64,000 bases of DNA from Ustulina deusta (Eukaryota; Ascomycota; Sordariomycetes; Xylariales; Xylariaceae): contig JAJNNX010000069.1 in the NCBI GenBank assembly GCA_023159155.1, positions 186,001 through 250,000 on the forward strand, written 5' to 3'. Positions 35,068-47,913 of this stretch are shown one piece after another. The translations under genes and the position numbers were made by a program. Below the pieces are notes generated by a model that was not told the DNA's origin, ran no database searches, and was given only the letters and a program-made list of their open reading frames with translations. Within the stretch, counting starts at the first letter, position 1; the number at the start of each line of letters is the position of its first letter.

Positions 35068-36741
35068 CTTCGCTGCTCGGGTCGCGAACGAGTGTCGAGG
35101 CCAACGATCGGTTACGGGGGTGAGATGTACATATATGCATACATGTCCATTCCTGGAGCACGTCTTTCGGAATCTGCGGCGGTCGTGGCTGGGCTCGTTG
35201 TTTAATCAGCAGTTGTCACGCGACGGGTTGGAAGAGAGGGAGAGAGAGAGTAGTTAGTCGATAGGTAGGGAGTAAGCCTGGCAAAATGGACAGACAGTCC
35301 AGCCTTTGGTAGGAATCATACAGGCAACAGTCAATCCGACTTCTAAAGGTACGCCGGACAAGTACCCTGCAATGTAAAAGGACGACGACGCCGATCATCC
35401 GCTCAGTGGGTGGGTGGGTCTAGTTGGGTTATTAAACCACTACAGCCTAGTGGAGATAGGTACTGACCGAACGCTACACTACACTAGGTAGTACCTATCT
35501 AACCTATATACACCTACCATACGGCACTTATCCCTTGAGTAAATAAGTACCTACGTGATAGGTAATAGCCCCCAAATAAGTACTTATTTACCGAGTATGT
35601 GTAGGTATCTGCCTACCTACCTACTTAAGTAGATAGTACGGATCTAAATTCGGTCAGGGGTTTCTTCAATTCGATGGGAGTTGGAAACAACCTACCTACT
35701 AAGTACCTGGTGTATATTAGGTCTCGGGACTTACCTAACACGGTCAAAGTGCCACCAGAGTGAAGGCCTATAGCCTTACTGTAAGTAACCTACTTATGTA
35801 TACGTAGTTCCCACCATCCTTTGGTTCAATCTCACCACGTAAGCCTCGCCTTCCACCGCCCTGTCGCCTGGAACGCGATGTTAGTATATATAAGGAGATA
35901 AGGTAAGTAAATATCTTTCCCGATTTCCGTACCAATCTAGTGTTACGGAATGAGAAGGCATGTCCGTGTCGATGGCAGCAACAGGGATTGAATAAGGTCA
36001 ACCAGCCAACTATGAGTTCCTATTCATCCCATCAGCCGACGATTTCAGCTTATATTGCCAAGCTATCGACGGCCGCTAAGTTTGCCTAGTGTAGGCAATC
36101 TTTCTAGACTTTCTGCCTCGGTAATAAGCGCACCCAACATCTCGAAGGCTATTTCAGGATCCTTTTGCGGAAAACTGCCATCTGCCTATGCTCTGACTAT
36201 GCTCGATAAGTTAGGGAAACGAGTGATATTCGAGCTCCCGGGTCCTTCGGGAATTCTGGAGTAGTCGTCTGTCCGTTTCCTTCCCACTTGTTTTGCGTCT
36301 TAGGTCGTGTTCCTGCATGGCACCGATTAGTAGTGTTGCCTCTGTAGGAAAATATCGTAGTATAAATAGACGTTTCACTGCCCTTTGTGGCGCAGGGAAC
36401 ACATTCGATGTTGCCTTCGTTAGGAGAAGCATGTCTATGCGTAGTATCGCGCGTGACAGCCACGCGGCTATATCCACACGAAGAGCCTCCAGCCAATATT
36501 GTTATCGCACAGCCGCGGCGGTATTATGGGCGTCGGGCATCCTGATTGTAGAGAAATGGGGTTTCAAATATGGCTTGGATCCGACATGGTAGGCATACCG
36601 CCACCGACGACCAGATGAGGCATTGCCCCTCGCGAAGCTGCACCTTTTCAACCTGTGGCCTCGAAAGCTTTGGACGAACTTCTCCTTCCACCTCGGAAAA
36701 TCCGCGCCAATCTGAATATCTTCCTATGGCGATCAAATAAT
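35068..36741. other. Intergenic region
   Basis: The stretch 35,450-35,780 is again dense in TAGGTACTTAC-type words. The remainder has no supported gene. Confidence 0.5.
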
Positions 36742-37036
36742 ATGGCCGATCCCCCTTCAGTAGCCAGCGGGTCCTTGGCGGTGATCATGGCGACCAAACA
36801 AGCCGTGTCTGCCATATACAAGTTTATCCGGGGCTGCGGAGGGGCTCGGGCAGATCTTAGCCAGATCACAAGAGAGTTGCCAGAGCTCACCTTGATACTT
36901 GAGCTTATTAGGGATGAAACCGCCGCAGCTACGAAAGACTGTTTACCGAATAGACTTCAAACCCAGGTTCTGGCCATGTTATCAAGTTTGTGCCTCAGTC
37001 TACACTCATGTATGCATGTGATCACAAGGGGTACCT
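36742..37036 (+). pseudogene. Fragment of a fungal STAND-type N-terminal domain
   Basis: An open frame starting MADPPSVASGSLAVIMATKQ matches the style of the short helical N-terminal domain found in fungal NACHT/ankyrin STAND proteins (the MADPLSVAASVIAV-type opening). It continues through YKFIRGCGGARADL and ELPELTLILELI. After about residue 77 the expected SCASV-like continuation appears only if one base near 36,987 is skipped, and the frame then ends quickly. No effector or NACHT domain follows. I read it as a truncated, frameshifted relic. A tiny functional protein cannot be excluded. Confidence 0.5.
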
Positions 37037-37776
37037 GACCATTATAGATCTTACCATACCATTGGTATTTCAGAAACTATCACTTCCAAAGCTAAAGAGA
37101 TCAACTCACGATGCGCACAGTTTAGACAGATATCGATTTAATTCTGCAAGGTTCATATTTGAAAGCGAAATCTTAATCGTATGGAAACTGTGGTCCTCCC
37201 CGAGGTCATCATGGGAACTGGTGTGCAGACCGTACGGGTAAGTATATCTGTTTGGCTAGCATGACATCTGGAATCATTCGTGCGGTTTGAATAGAAGATG
37301 GACATGAATTAGGAACGATCCCTTTATCTTGGGACATTGCCTTCTTGAGGTCTAGCTAGGTCTCCCTTATGAGACCTGCGGATTCGAAGCTCGACTTCGC
37401 GATGGCGGACGTCAGTTTTAAAATCGCCTTTAAAAAAATTATCTTTAAGGCGAGCCTGCAGGAATAGCGACGAAATAGTAAATGAAAGTCCATCGACCAG
37501 CGATGGTCACACTCATATGCTATCGACTAATTAAAACATCCCCTCTCTTTCTCCAGCACCCACCCCTAGGCTTCTCAAGTTTTTCTTCTCTGAAACCCAG
37601 CTCGTAACATTGTGAATATGATAAAAGTTGTGCTCACGGGGCATTACCCATCAAATCTCAATTCACACATCAATTGGATCAACGCTCCAAAACCTCCGCT
37701 ACATAAGCAACCCGAGATACCAATGCAACCAATAGCCAATTGTGGATTCTCAATGACACTTCTCAAAGTACCATAG
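37037..37776. other. Intergenic/degenerate region
   Basis: No gene is supported. A short imperfect hairpin, CGCCTTTAAA paired with TTTAAGGCG, lies at about 37,422-37,456. The stretch 37,560-37,776 may be decayed tail of the polyketide synthase relic. Confidence 0.4.
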
Positions 37777-38365
37777 TTAAACCGAGTTATAATACTCCCC
37801 CAACCGCGCTCTGAGGTCGCCAATGTTAGGGTACTCCAAGAACAGACTGCCAGAGACGACAACCCCGAGCTGTTTGAGAACTTCTCGGCGATAACCATAT
37901 TCATAAGCGAATCAATGCCGAGATGCCCAAAGCTGGCGTCGTCGGCGAGATCCACGATATCGAGACCGGCCTTGGGGTTTGCTTCACTACTGTGCACCGT
38001 GGGATTCGGCGGTTGCGTCGGATTTGGCGTGGAGCTCGGAGCCGCGGCAACTCGCGGAGCCTCGGCGTCGTCAGAGGCAGAGAAGAAGCGACTGAGAAAG
38101 ATCCGCGGGTAGAGGCGAAACTAGATCCTAGTCATGACTCCGACGATGACGTCGTCTCGAAGAATAGATACATCTCCGACGTAGATACTGCGTCTTCGGT
38201 TGTTGCAATCGTTTTAATATTGGAGCGGTATCTTACCCCACTACAGGGCCTCGCGAGCGGTAGAGCCTGCTAGCCGGGCGTCACGCAATAGTTAGATTTT
38301 GTGTCCACGGCATCCGATATGCTCATAGCAAAGCCAGCTAGGTGACATACACTATCGATGAAGTG
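37777..38365 (-). pseudogene. Relic of a non-reducing polyketide synthase (PT and ACP domains)
   Basis: Read on the minus strand from 38365, the sequence gives [20 protein letters not shown], then [11 protein letters not shown], a stop at 38270-38272 where the family has Trp, then QALPLARPCSGVRYRS. This is the end of a product-template (PT) domain with its catalytic Asp region. After a shift, YVGDVSILRDDVIVGVMTRI follows, then a second stop (38121-38123), then FRLYPRIFLSRFFSASDD, the usual PT-ACP boundary. A Pro/Ser/Ala linker leads to an acyl carrier protein: [18 protein letters not shown] (phosphopantetheine Ser) and, after a one-base frameshift near 37,875, [20 protein letters not shown]. 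Non-reducing PKSs of this type make aromatic polyketides. The KS, AT and SAT domains that should precede PT are absent. The gene is dead as it stands. Confidence 0.85.
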
Positions 38366-38686
38366 AGGTGGCACGGTCTAAGGTCCCCCATCGCAGGCAC
38401 CACGTCGGCGAAAGCTTCCAGCCCGTGCAGCACGACGGAGTGCATGCCGCGATATTACTTGTTAGTGTAATAAATTAGGTCGTGTGCAAAGAGGACATAC
38501 GCCACTTGTCGTCACTAAAGAAGTGTTCAGGGCACTTATAAAGACTTTGCTGGTCTCAGGAGCCCTCTGATTTATAGGCTAAACATACATCTTAGATGAT
38601 ATAAAGCTGGGTTAGACTTCTCAGACGTGAATTACGTCACGCCCTTGTTGTACGTCCCCGAGTTCCACATTTGGCAATACATTAGC
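38366..38686. other. Degenerate stretch upstream of the PKS relic
   Basis: No frame could be connected to the PT relic. It is probably further decayed coding DNA or unrelated intergenic sequence. Confidence 0.35.
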
Positions 38687-39140
38687 CTAAAAGTTAGGAG
38701 TGTTGACAGACGCCTGCAGCGTAACCTTTAATTCTAGACTGAAGCAGAGTGAGCAAACTTGAAGTGGGTGGAGGGCGTGTATAGCCACTATGTAGGTGAC
38801 GGCGAGCACGCTCCAGAAATTGACCTCGAAGAATGTCTTACCCCCCTTGATGTCGGTGTCCAATAGCGGCATGAGAATACCGCGACCGGCGTTGTTGACA
38901 AGGATGTCTAGCGAGTCACCCGTGCGCTCTTTGGCCTGCGTGGTGCACCGCACGATAGAATCCTCAGACGCCACATCAAGCTCTAGGATCTCTACGTTGC
39001 TGAGACCTGCCGGGGTTCCCGCCTTGGAGGTGTTGCCCATTGTCGCAAATACAAAGCAGTAGTCCCTTTCGCGGAGAATCTTGGCTATGGTGGCCTCGAT
39101 TGCCACCATCGCTGCAGCCCGTGATAAGCGCTGTCTTACT
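38687..39140 (-). pseudogene. Broken short-chain dehydrogenase/reductase
   Basis: The minus strand reads KTALITGCSDGG, a Rossmann-fold nucleotide loop, then changes frame near 39,100 to ATIAKILRERDY, VEILELDVASEDSI, DSLDILVNNAGRGILMPLLD and FFEVNFWSVLAVT. These match the LITGCSSGGIG, NNAG and downstream segments of SDRs resembling 1-acyldihydroxyacetone-phosphate reductase (Ayr1-like). The region holding the catalytic YxxxK is not present: the frame loses similarity after VNFWSVLAVT and ends at 38,687. It sits beside the PKS relic in the same orientation, so both may derive from one metabolite cluster. Confidence 0.75.
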
Positions 39141-40517
39141 TGAGATAGCCATTCAAGCCTGAGACTACGTGGTTGAAAAAGGGGTCCAGCGCCGCTGCAC
39201 CGAAGTACCTGTCACGGGCTGCATGATATAAGGCGACAAGAGGTAGTTTATCAAGGAAGTTATCGACCATGTCCCGCCCTGCCATCTTCTGTCTCGCCGA
39301 AAGAGCATGGAATGGCGAGCAAGATTGTATTGTAAAATCAACAATGTTGAACGTCGTCGCGGTAACGAGTATTACAGCGCTAGTCGTGTATTGGATATAA
39401 GGCAGAGCGGTATAGTCCGCTCGCGCTAGGCCATGGTTATGCTGAGATACTTGATACAGATGTCCTAGGTTAGGGATAGGATGTTGGCTTGTTGGGCTGC
39501 AAAAGCAACGCCTATCATCCTGGGTCGGCCCTTTGCATTCCCAGTCTACCTTCCCAGGATGAAAGTTATTGACGTCGCTCACGGTTGATAATGTTGCAAT
39601 GGGTTGACTTTCTGGAGTGTCGTGGGTGGTGTCCAATTCTAGGGGATCTGGAGGGCTATTTGCAGACAGCACAAAAAACTCCTGTGAGACTGCTCTGTCT
39701 AGGCAACATATTCTGTCGCGATATTTGAACGAATGGATGAGAAAGACTAGGAACGGATTTGCCAACAGAAAAGGGTATCTCTTGCCAGGGGTATGTTTTT
39801 CTACCGGTAGCAGAATCAGTAGCTATATGAGAGGTCCAGGCTACACATCACCTGAATTAGGGAGATCAAACGACAATCCATGCTGTACCACTACTACTAC
39901 TTTTGGTATGAAACGGCCATCACCGTTATCTCCCTACCGGGACGAGTTGGATCCAAAAAGGTAGTGTCGCTACACGACTACTGACTAGACAAGCAGCTGA
40001 TGTTTAAAAATAGGGGAGAAACCGCAGGCTGTTTGAAAGAACACCTACGCTTCCCAGCGTAAGTTACGTATAATTTAAGTTTGGATATCAAGCGACCATG
40101 GCAGAATATAACTTAGTGTACCTGACCGCAATAACCGACGAAAAAAGCGTGTGTTTCCCGATAACTTTTCTCTCCCTTTTGGTGTTGAGCGCCCTTTTTC
40201 TTCTGTTCAGTCACTTACGTCTACTCACTCCACTTCAGTAATTATACTTATACTAACATTAGTAGCTCTAAACTTGTATCGTGCTACACGGTGGCAACTT
40301 TCTATTCAATTAATTTATCCCATGCGACCGCAATTGAAATCGACAATCTAGTTCTATGTCCATGGGTGAGTGTTTCGTGAAGAATTCTTTTATGTGGGTT
40401 GCAATTGGTTTACTCTGAATACTTTGTACGAAGACGCCTTCTCGTTGTAGCCACCCGGCCTCTGATTATTTCAAGCCGGTCGGCCGTCCCTCTTCCCAGC
40501 AGCACCAACATACTATT
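39141..40517. other. Intergenic region with an unassigned open frame
   Basis: A 209-codon frame on the minus strand (39,136-39,765) ends with RDMVDNFLDKLPLVALYHAA and GAAALDPFFNHVVSGLNGYL, which look protein-like and may be another decayed enzyme fragment of unknown family. The first ~150 residues look random. Nothing else is supported. Confidence 0.35.
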
Positions 40518-43500
40518 TCATATTCCAAGCTGGTAATCACTAAGGTAATGGGAACCCCCTGCGCACCGGTAACCTCCCCCCTGTCTAATCCATCTGAACC
40601 CCATTGGACAAATTCCCATATCCCTAATCTTCTTCTGAACCGCCTCCTCCTGACGCTTTTTCTTCTCCGCCTCTTCTCGCGCCTTTCTCAGTTTCTCTTC
40701 GGCCTCTCTCTTTGCTTTCAAGGCGGCTTCTATCCGCTCCTTCTCTTTTCGCAGCTGCTCTTCGATCTCTTTGCGGCGTTTTTCGTCTGCTTTCCGCTTC
40801 TCTTCTTCTAGCCGCTGAAGTTCCTTGCGTCTCGCTTCTTCAGCGGCTCTCTGGGCCTCGTATTCCTGCTCTTGGGCTGCAATGAACGCCTCTCGAGCTT
40901 GTTCCAGACCCTTCGCCTCTGCGATGTCCCTCTGCAATTGTTGCCATACCTCATCGGAGACACCAGGGTCACGTTGTGACGAAGGGTCTGCAACCCCTCG
41001 TGAATTAGGTTCGCCATGTGACTCGTCCTCTTTCGGCGGGGCCGGTTCCGCCACATTGGCCTTCGACACGACGGAAGCGGAGCTTGGAGGAGCCCCTGGT
41101 GGGCTTTGCGTACGAATAGGCAAGCCAGTAGACTTGAATATATTTCCTAGGTTTGCCGAGTTCTTCCCACTGCCATCCCTCGCCTTACGGGACTTGAACG
41201 TTTCATTTAGATGTCGCAGAATGTCAGCAACGCTCACTGTCAGCCCCGAGGACGTGTTATTGGCAAATGCATCTGAGCATATATCTTTAGCAATATTTTT
41301 CACGTCTCGACCATTGCCCCATGCTTGCAATTTTGATAACTCCCCAAAAACATCAAGCATTCGTTGACGTTCATCAGGCGAGACGCAATTCATCGCTGGC
41401 GACACCTCTATCTCTTGTTTCTTGATCTCGCGACTTAGGAGCTCCAGGCATTTCTGTGGATCCAGATTCTCGAAGACTACTTCCTCGTGGAAGCGACTGG
41501 AAAGGCCGGGATTGATCCGTAATAGCTCGTCTATCTGATGGGTATAACCGGCGAGGATAACAACAATCTTTTCCATATACTTCGGTTTTGTCAGACAATC
41601 GACGAGTTCGTTGATGGCTTCTTTGCCAAAGTGGCCGTCGCAAAAGCGGTATGCTTCGTCTATGAAAAGGACCCGCCCCAGGCCCTCGGTCAATTTTGCC
41701 TGAGTCTTTGGTCCAGTTTGTCCAACATATTGGCCTATTAGGTCAGACGCAGAGCATTCGACATAATCGCTCGACCCTAGAATTCCCATGTCGTAGTACA
41801 ATTGGCTGACCTTGCGTGCTACCGTCGTTTTACCAGTTCCTATCCAGATACTGAATTAGTGATTGGCGTACATGCTAATTGTAGGTCTACTGTCTTACCT
41901 GGTGGTCCCTTGAATAGGAAAGTAAACGGAATTTGGGTGCGAGGATCTTTCCCATGCAACTTCATATTCCTGGCGATTCGCTGATACTTTTCAAGTTGGT
42001 CGATGAGCCTCTCGCACCCCACAACATCGGAGAACAGGTCTCTGCAGCTGAGTCCAGCACCATTTATTCTGTCATAGTCCTCGTTGAAGTCATGCGGGAG
42101 AAAAGTGATGTCTGGATTAAAGTTAGCTGCCCCAGCAGTAGAGGTGCGCTTTTGTTCCAGTTCTTTCGCGCGTGAGATCATATTTTCTACAGCCCCAGCG
42201 TTGCCAAAATGTGGACGATCACGTTCTCGGGCCAGGACGTTGATTGCAGCTTGTTTGGCCTCTTCTGTTGCCTTTAACCCTTGCTTCTTCAGCTTGAAAT
42301 CAAGAATCCGCATTAGGTCTGCATCGTTGAAGTCGTCGAAGTAGAATGCGTCAGAGAGCCGGAATCGCCTGGCAAGACCTGGATTCGAGTGGTTCATCAT
42401 TTCCTCCATCTGTTCCTGGTACCCCAGCAGAAGGACACACAAGTCCTCGCCTGGAGTGTTTTGTACCTCGGCCACGATGGTATCAATGACGGCAGTTTTA
42501 AATGGGTCTTTTTGACCGCCGCCAACCCTCCCACCAGCATCAAGACCGTAGGCTTCGTCGATCACTAGTACCTTTCCCGCAGCCGCCTTCAAGATTTTTT
42601 TCGTGTTCTCTTCCGACCCTCCTATTACTGATCCTACAAAATCGGAAGGGTTTTTGACAACGACTATAATCAGTAATCAGCATTGAAGGGGTGAGGTACT
42701 TCCACCTGCAGAGAGCTGCATACCTTCTCGTTTTGATAGTAGGCCCAAATCGGCCAAGATTGAGCCATATAACTTGGCAACCGTTGTCTTCCCCGTGCCA
42801 GGCGAGCCAAGGAATACACGGTGAAGTGTAAACCCGAGTGGCTCTAGCTCCTGTAGTTCCCTGTGGTAGTTCCGTTGGATGGCATCGACGAGGGCCTTTA
42901 CTGAATTCTTGACCTTTTCTAGTCCTACCAAGGACTGAAGCTCTCTCCACGCAGCGCTGTCTTTTATGGCTCCGCTTGGCTCGGGCCCTATAATATCCTC
43001 CTTCGTGAAGAGCAAGTCGTTTGGTGAACCTCCCGTAGCTCGCTCCTTTCTCAGCCGGGAAGCTTGGCGTTCCGTGACCTGTGCCCAAACGTTCTCTAAA
43101 GCGCGCGCATTTCCATATCCCTCCGAACCTCGCCTCCTCCCTAGACGCTTGATAAGCACTCTCACGTAGAGGCCGTATCCGCCGTCCTCGATGGTAGCCC
43201 GACCACCGTACTTTCTCTCGATCATAGCATTCAGCATGGCCAATAAGCATTCGTCCGAATAATCAGCAAAGGTTAGCCTGTGAGGCATTCGGCTGTCGAA
43301 CCCGGGGTTGTGTTCGAAGAATTTCTCCATCTCCTTCGTATACCCCGCAAAAATGAAGGCAATAGTTCCTCTTCGGTCTTCGATCTCTGCCAAGATAAAA
43401 TCTAGGACGTTCTTGCCGCCATAGTTGTTTCCGGACGCGAGCTGGTACGCTTCATCGATGAAGAAGACGCCGCCGCCGGCCTTCACCAGCCCTTCTATCA

Positions 43501-46500
43501 TCTTCTTGGTGCCGGCGACGCCCTCGTTCGCCAGCCCGGAACCTGTGATCTCCACAAACTCCTTTCCAGGCAATGCCCCCACGGAGGCGAGGAATCGTGC
43601 ATATATGCGCGCCACTGTTGTCTTGCCTATCACCGGTCATCAGCAGTGAAGTTCGGTACATACACACACTGGCGTATAACATACCTGTGCCAGGATTTCC
43701 CAGCATCACCATCCCCATTCTCTCCTTCTTCATATCGATGCCTTGTCTTGCTACCGTTTCGATTTTTGCCTTGATATCAAGGAACTTTTCCTTGACCTCT
43801 TCCAATCCAGTAAGTGCCATCAAGTCATCGATAGCAGCATTAGACGCCCCCTCTATTCTCTTTTGCCTCTCCCATTCTACCTCTGAGGCGCTCTTCTTGG
43901 GAGCAGGTGGTTTCGAAGCAGGCGATTTCGGGGTAGTGACGGTCTTCTGGCCTTGTGTGCCTGGTGGCCGAGCATTTTTCCCATTATTACTATCACTGGC
44001 TGAGGTGCCAGTAACGGAAGGAGGTCGTGTAGGTTGGGAAGTTGGGGCTTGGGACATCGTCGCTTGTGGAGTTGTGGTTGTGGCTTGAGCAGCCTTCTGA
44101 AAAGCCTGTTGCAATGTCTGAGTTGCTAGACGTTGGGCAGCCTCTAAATCGCGCTTCTTCTGCTCCAATGCCTGTGCCCTCTCCTGCGCAACCTTTTTGT
44201 CCTCAACCTCCTCCCTTATTTTCCGTATTTGCATATCGAGTTCTGCAACATCCATATCATGCTTCACTTGATCTTTCAACCGTTTGTCCTGAAGCTCAAT
44301 ATCCCTCTCCAAGATCTTCGTGGCTCTTTTCTCTTCTATGTCGCACTGTTTACATTTTAGCGGCTGCTTTTCGTAGCATTTTCGCTTTTGGACATGTCCC
44401 TTCGGGCACTTGACCTCAACGATTATCTCGCATCTCATTTTCGAGTGGTCGGAGCGATGGTGACAGCTTCTTGGGCACTTGTGTACACCACATTTCAAAG
44501 GCGCGCCACTGCATGTTCAGTTAGCTGAGAAGTTGATGGCAATATGGAGAGGCTGACCAGAGTTCCTTGCATCCACCATCCGGGCATTCCTCATCAAAGT
44601 CTTCAGGAGAACGCAGGATAACACGCCGCGCAGGATGCTGTTCACATTTGACAGGCAGCCCATTATAGATGTGGTTTTGTGCCTTAAGCATGTCTATGAA
44701 TTTTGTCCACAGCTGCCCTCCTTTCTTCGAAGCCATGAATGTTTCCGCATTACCAATAAGGATGAGGCCATTCCTAGCCCGCGAGAGAAGTACGTTAACC
44801 CGTTCTGGAGAAGACATAAAGCCTATGTCACCACTGTTGTTACTTCGGGTCAGTGACACAATAACGATCTCGCTCTCGTCGCCCTGGAAATTGTCTGCGG
44901 TTTGTTAGCGCATTTGGACTACGCGACATTAAGTCGACGAACTCACCGATCGTGGATATCCTAACTTTCGGCTTGTTCGCCTGCGCTGTTGCAGAAGGCA
45001 TTAAGCCCGCTCGAACCAAGTCATATGAATCAAGGTCGTTCAACACCGGGTCATTATCTTTGCTGAGCTCGTCTCTCAGGAGATGGAGTTGGCCCAGGTA
45101 AGGCGTCAAGATGACAATTTTCTCCGTCGGCGTCTTGATCTCTTGCTGACTCAGATAACGTAGGCATTTTATTGCCATGTGTATCTCATATGCATTTCTC
45201 TTCGTGGAAGGAGATGCACCATCTTTCCAATCTTGCACGTTGTGCATCTGCTCCTCACTGTGCGTATGATTTAGGAAGATGACATTGTCTTGCAATCCTT
45301 TGACGTTCGGGCGGTTCTTCGTAGTGGCAGCATCAACAAGATTCGGGTATGTCAACTCCCTCACGAAGTTGGCTAATTCCGGCCGCATGCGGTGCTGCTG
45401 GAGTAAGGTGTGGTGGGGATATCCTCGTAGTATGAGGCGTTCAAAGAGAGATACGTTGAGATCGTACCCGTCACCCTTCTCGACACTAAGGGCAAAGTTG
45501 ACTTTCGGTCGGAGTTGCTTGTGGTCTCCGATGAGAATGAGCTGTTTCGTATCGGGACCAATCGCCGTCAAAATGTGGCTCTCGAGTATTTCTCCCGCCT
45601 CTTCCACGAGAACAACTCCGGGGCGTTCCGAGTTGAGCATTTGCACATACTTCGCCGCAGCTGTCGTAGTGCAGGCAATAATGCGCTTTGACCGCAGGAC
45701 TGTGAGTTCTCTCTCTGTGTATACGGATGCGATCTCCTCGAGGTCTTTGTTATAATTGTGACCAGCTGTTTGAACAGCATTCAGTCTCTCTCTAAGAATT
45801 CCCACTTTCCATTCCTGTTGCAGTCGTAACCGGTCGGATGCTTTAATACCCCATACCTCGGGATATTTCTGCGCCGCCCTCTTGAATGGGTGTGCATCTT
45901 TTCCTCGACACCACCGGTCGAGGAGGTAGAAGGTACTGTCAATAGCTTTGCCCTTCTTTCCCACGTAAGTTGTCCCATCGTCACCTTTTGGGACTTCAAA
46001 GGCTGAGAAGAAGGGGGGACCTTCGGTGAGAAATTCAAGATGTTCGAGAATATCTGTTCTCGAAGTGGCTCCCTGCTCTAGGCCTGAGAACGCTTGTTCC
46101 AAACTCTTTCCTTCATCCTGAGCTCCTTTTTTCATCCAGTCGAGGATATCGCATTGCTCTCGCGTAAGCCTTACTAGCTGTGCGGCATCTCTCATCGAGA
46201 GGTCTTGGACAGATGTTGTAGCCTTCTTGGAAGAGCCTAGACGAACGATCTCTTTTCTAGGAATACCTAATTTGATCAGATCTTCGATGAACTGATCCAA
46301 CGCGTGGTGTTTGTAGGTCAAGATAAGAATTTTCTCATTCGAGTAGCTGAAAATGGCTTTCACGAGCAGCGCACCGATGAACGACTTTCCCGTCCCTGCT
46401 GGTCATTAGGAGAAGCTCTCCACCCACTGCTAGAGGGGAGTGACTGACCTGGTGGCCCTTGAATTGCACTCAGCCTCCTGTGCATTCCGGTAACGAAGCA

Positions 46501-47913
46501 TGCAGCCTGCGACTTATCCAACGTTGTCGGGCTGGGGAGCTGAAGAGCACCCTGAATATCGAGGGAAGGATTAGTGAGTAAATCTCCCAGTAGGGTAGAA
46601 ATTTTGGGTGGGATCCCGTAGCCTGGTGGTTGGGGTTTCAACTCGGCGTTCCAGCGAAGAATTTCATCCTCGAAAGGCAATTCCTTGATTTCTGGAAGCT
46701 GCTTTAGAATCGGAGCATAAGAGAACAAGGCAGTGTTCAACTGCACAAGTTTGACGGCCTTCGCCCCCTTAATATTGCGCAAAGCTCTCTCAGAGTTCGC
46801 CCCTGGAATTTGCAAACATAGAATTGGTGGCTGCTTTGCGAGAAGGTCCTCTTCACGAAGCAATGTGCCTAGTGTGACAACTTCATCATCAGCGATAACA
46901 CAGGCTAACGACTCATGCTTCAGAAACTTCGGATTGTCCTTTAGGTATTTCAGTCGCATTGCTTCGCTCTTCTTGGGCATTTGTGGAAGGTCATTCATGC
47001 ACTGGAGTTTTAAAGCCCATGGGGTTCGCCCGTTACAATGCACGCCGACCATGGAGAGATGCTCGACTGAAAACGCTCGCCGCTGCTTTTTCTGGATATT
47101 CAGTGCCACATGTATCTCCTCCCTCAAATCGCGTACCATGTCCTCTCGGAGCAGACGAAACTGGCCTTCTAGGTGATAGGCAAGCCCATCTGGTCGTTGT
47201 GCAAGAGTGCTTGTCTCGTGAGCTCGTGGGAGATAAGGGTCATTGGCGGAAAGTTCATCAGCAGTGGGGAGGATCGCGATTTTGTTGATCTGGGAGAAAT
47301 CGTTATCATGTCGTCCGCCCGGTCCGATCGATTCCGTCGAATGCCCTGCGGTCAGATTTTCAATAATGTGTTTGATCCTATGACCCCGTGAGCGAACATC
47401 CAATTTAGCTGACTCCAGAAACTTCTTCCCAATATTCACATCTTGTGCAAGTGGTATGAACTCCGTAGCCTTCTCCTTCGGTGAAGAAAGGAGTTCTAGT
47501 AAGAGCCAAGAGAACGCCTCTTCTCCATCTCCGTCCAGCTGACCAGATTTGAAGGCAGCAACATATGCATTCCAAGCAAGCTCTGCTTCTACGAAGCTGA
47601 GTATGAGTTGTTGTAAGACTGTTCCACCACACAGCGATTTAAGTTCCGGGGCAGCGAGGTATCGAAAAATGGCCGTGACGGACTCCCGGAGGAAGGAAGG
47701 CTCGATGCTTGAACTAAGGGCCGACTGGAAAGCAGCACGGCCGTGTTCGCTGGCTTGGAGTTTCTGTACACAGAGCGCCGTATTGCCTTGGTCGCACACT
47801 GCTTCCAAGAACAACTTGGCATTGTTTCTGTCGATGGTCTTCTCACCTTTGAGCACGCCGGTGAAGAGTGATCGCAGCCGAATGCTGCGCTGAGAGCCCT
47901 TCTGGCCTGACAT
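40518..47913 (-). CDS. ZNFX1-like SF1 helicase fused to three CbxX/CfxQ AAA+ domains
   Basis: Seven minus-strand exons, 46449-47913, 44947-46395, 44558-44894, 43685-44508, 42724-43626, 41899-42663 and 40518-41839, sum to 7,065 nt, giving 2,354 residues with every splice phase consistent. Residues 1-480 form an N-terminal region without a known fold. A Upf1/ZNFX1-like SF1 helicase follows: Walker A GPPGTGKS at ~486-493, LVEEAGEILESH, GDHKQLRP, QQHRMRPELANF, and late motifs TIDNFQGDE and NVLLSRARNG. A Cys/His-rich NF-X1-like patch follows (CKELCGAPLKCGVHKCPRSC). Three AAA+ domains of CbbX type have Walker A GNPGTGKT (~1353), GSPGTGKT (~1631) and GPPGTGKT (~1911), and Walker B IDEAYQL, IDEAYGL and IDEAYRF. 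A Glu/Lys/Arg coiled coil and the cysteine-bearing tail GICPMGFRWIRQGGGYRC close the protein. ZNFX1 relatives act in small-RNA inheritance and antiviral sensing. Here the gene is head-to-head with Argonaute. Confidence 0.92.
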
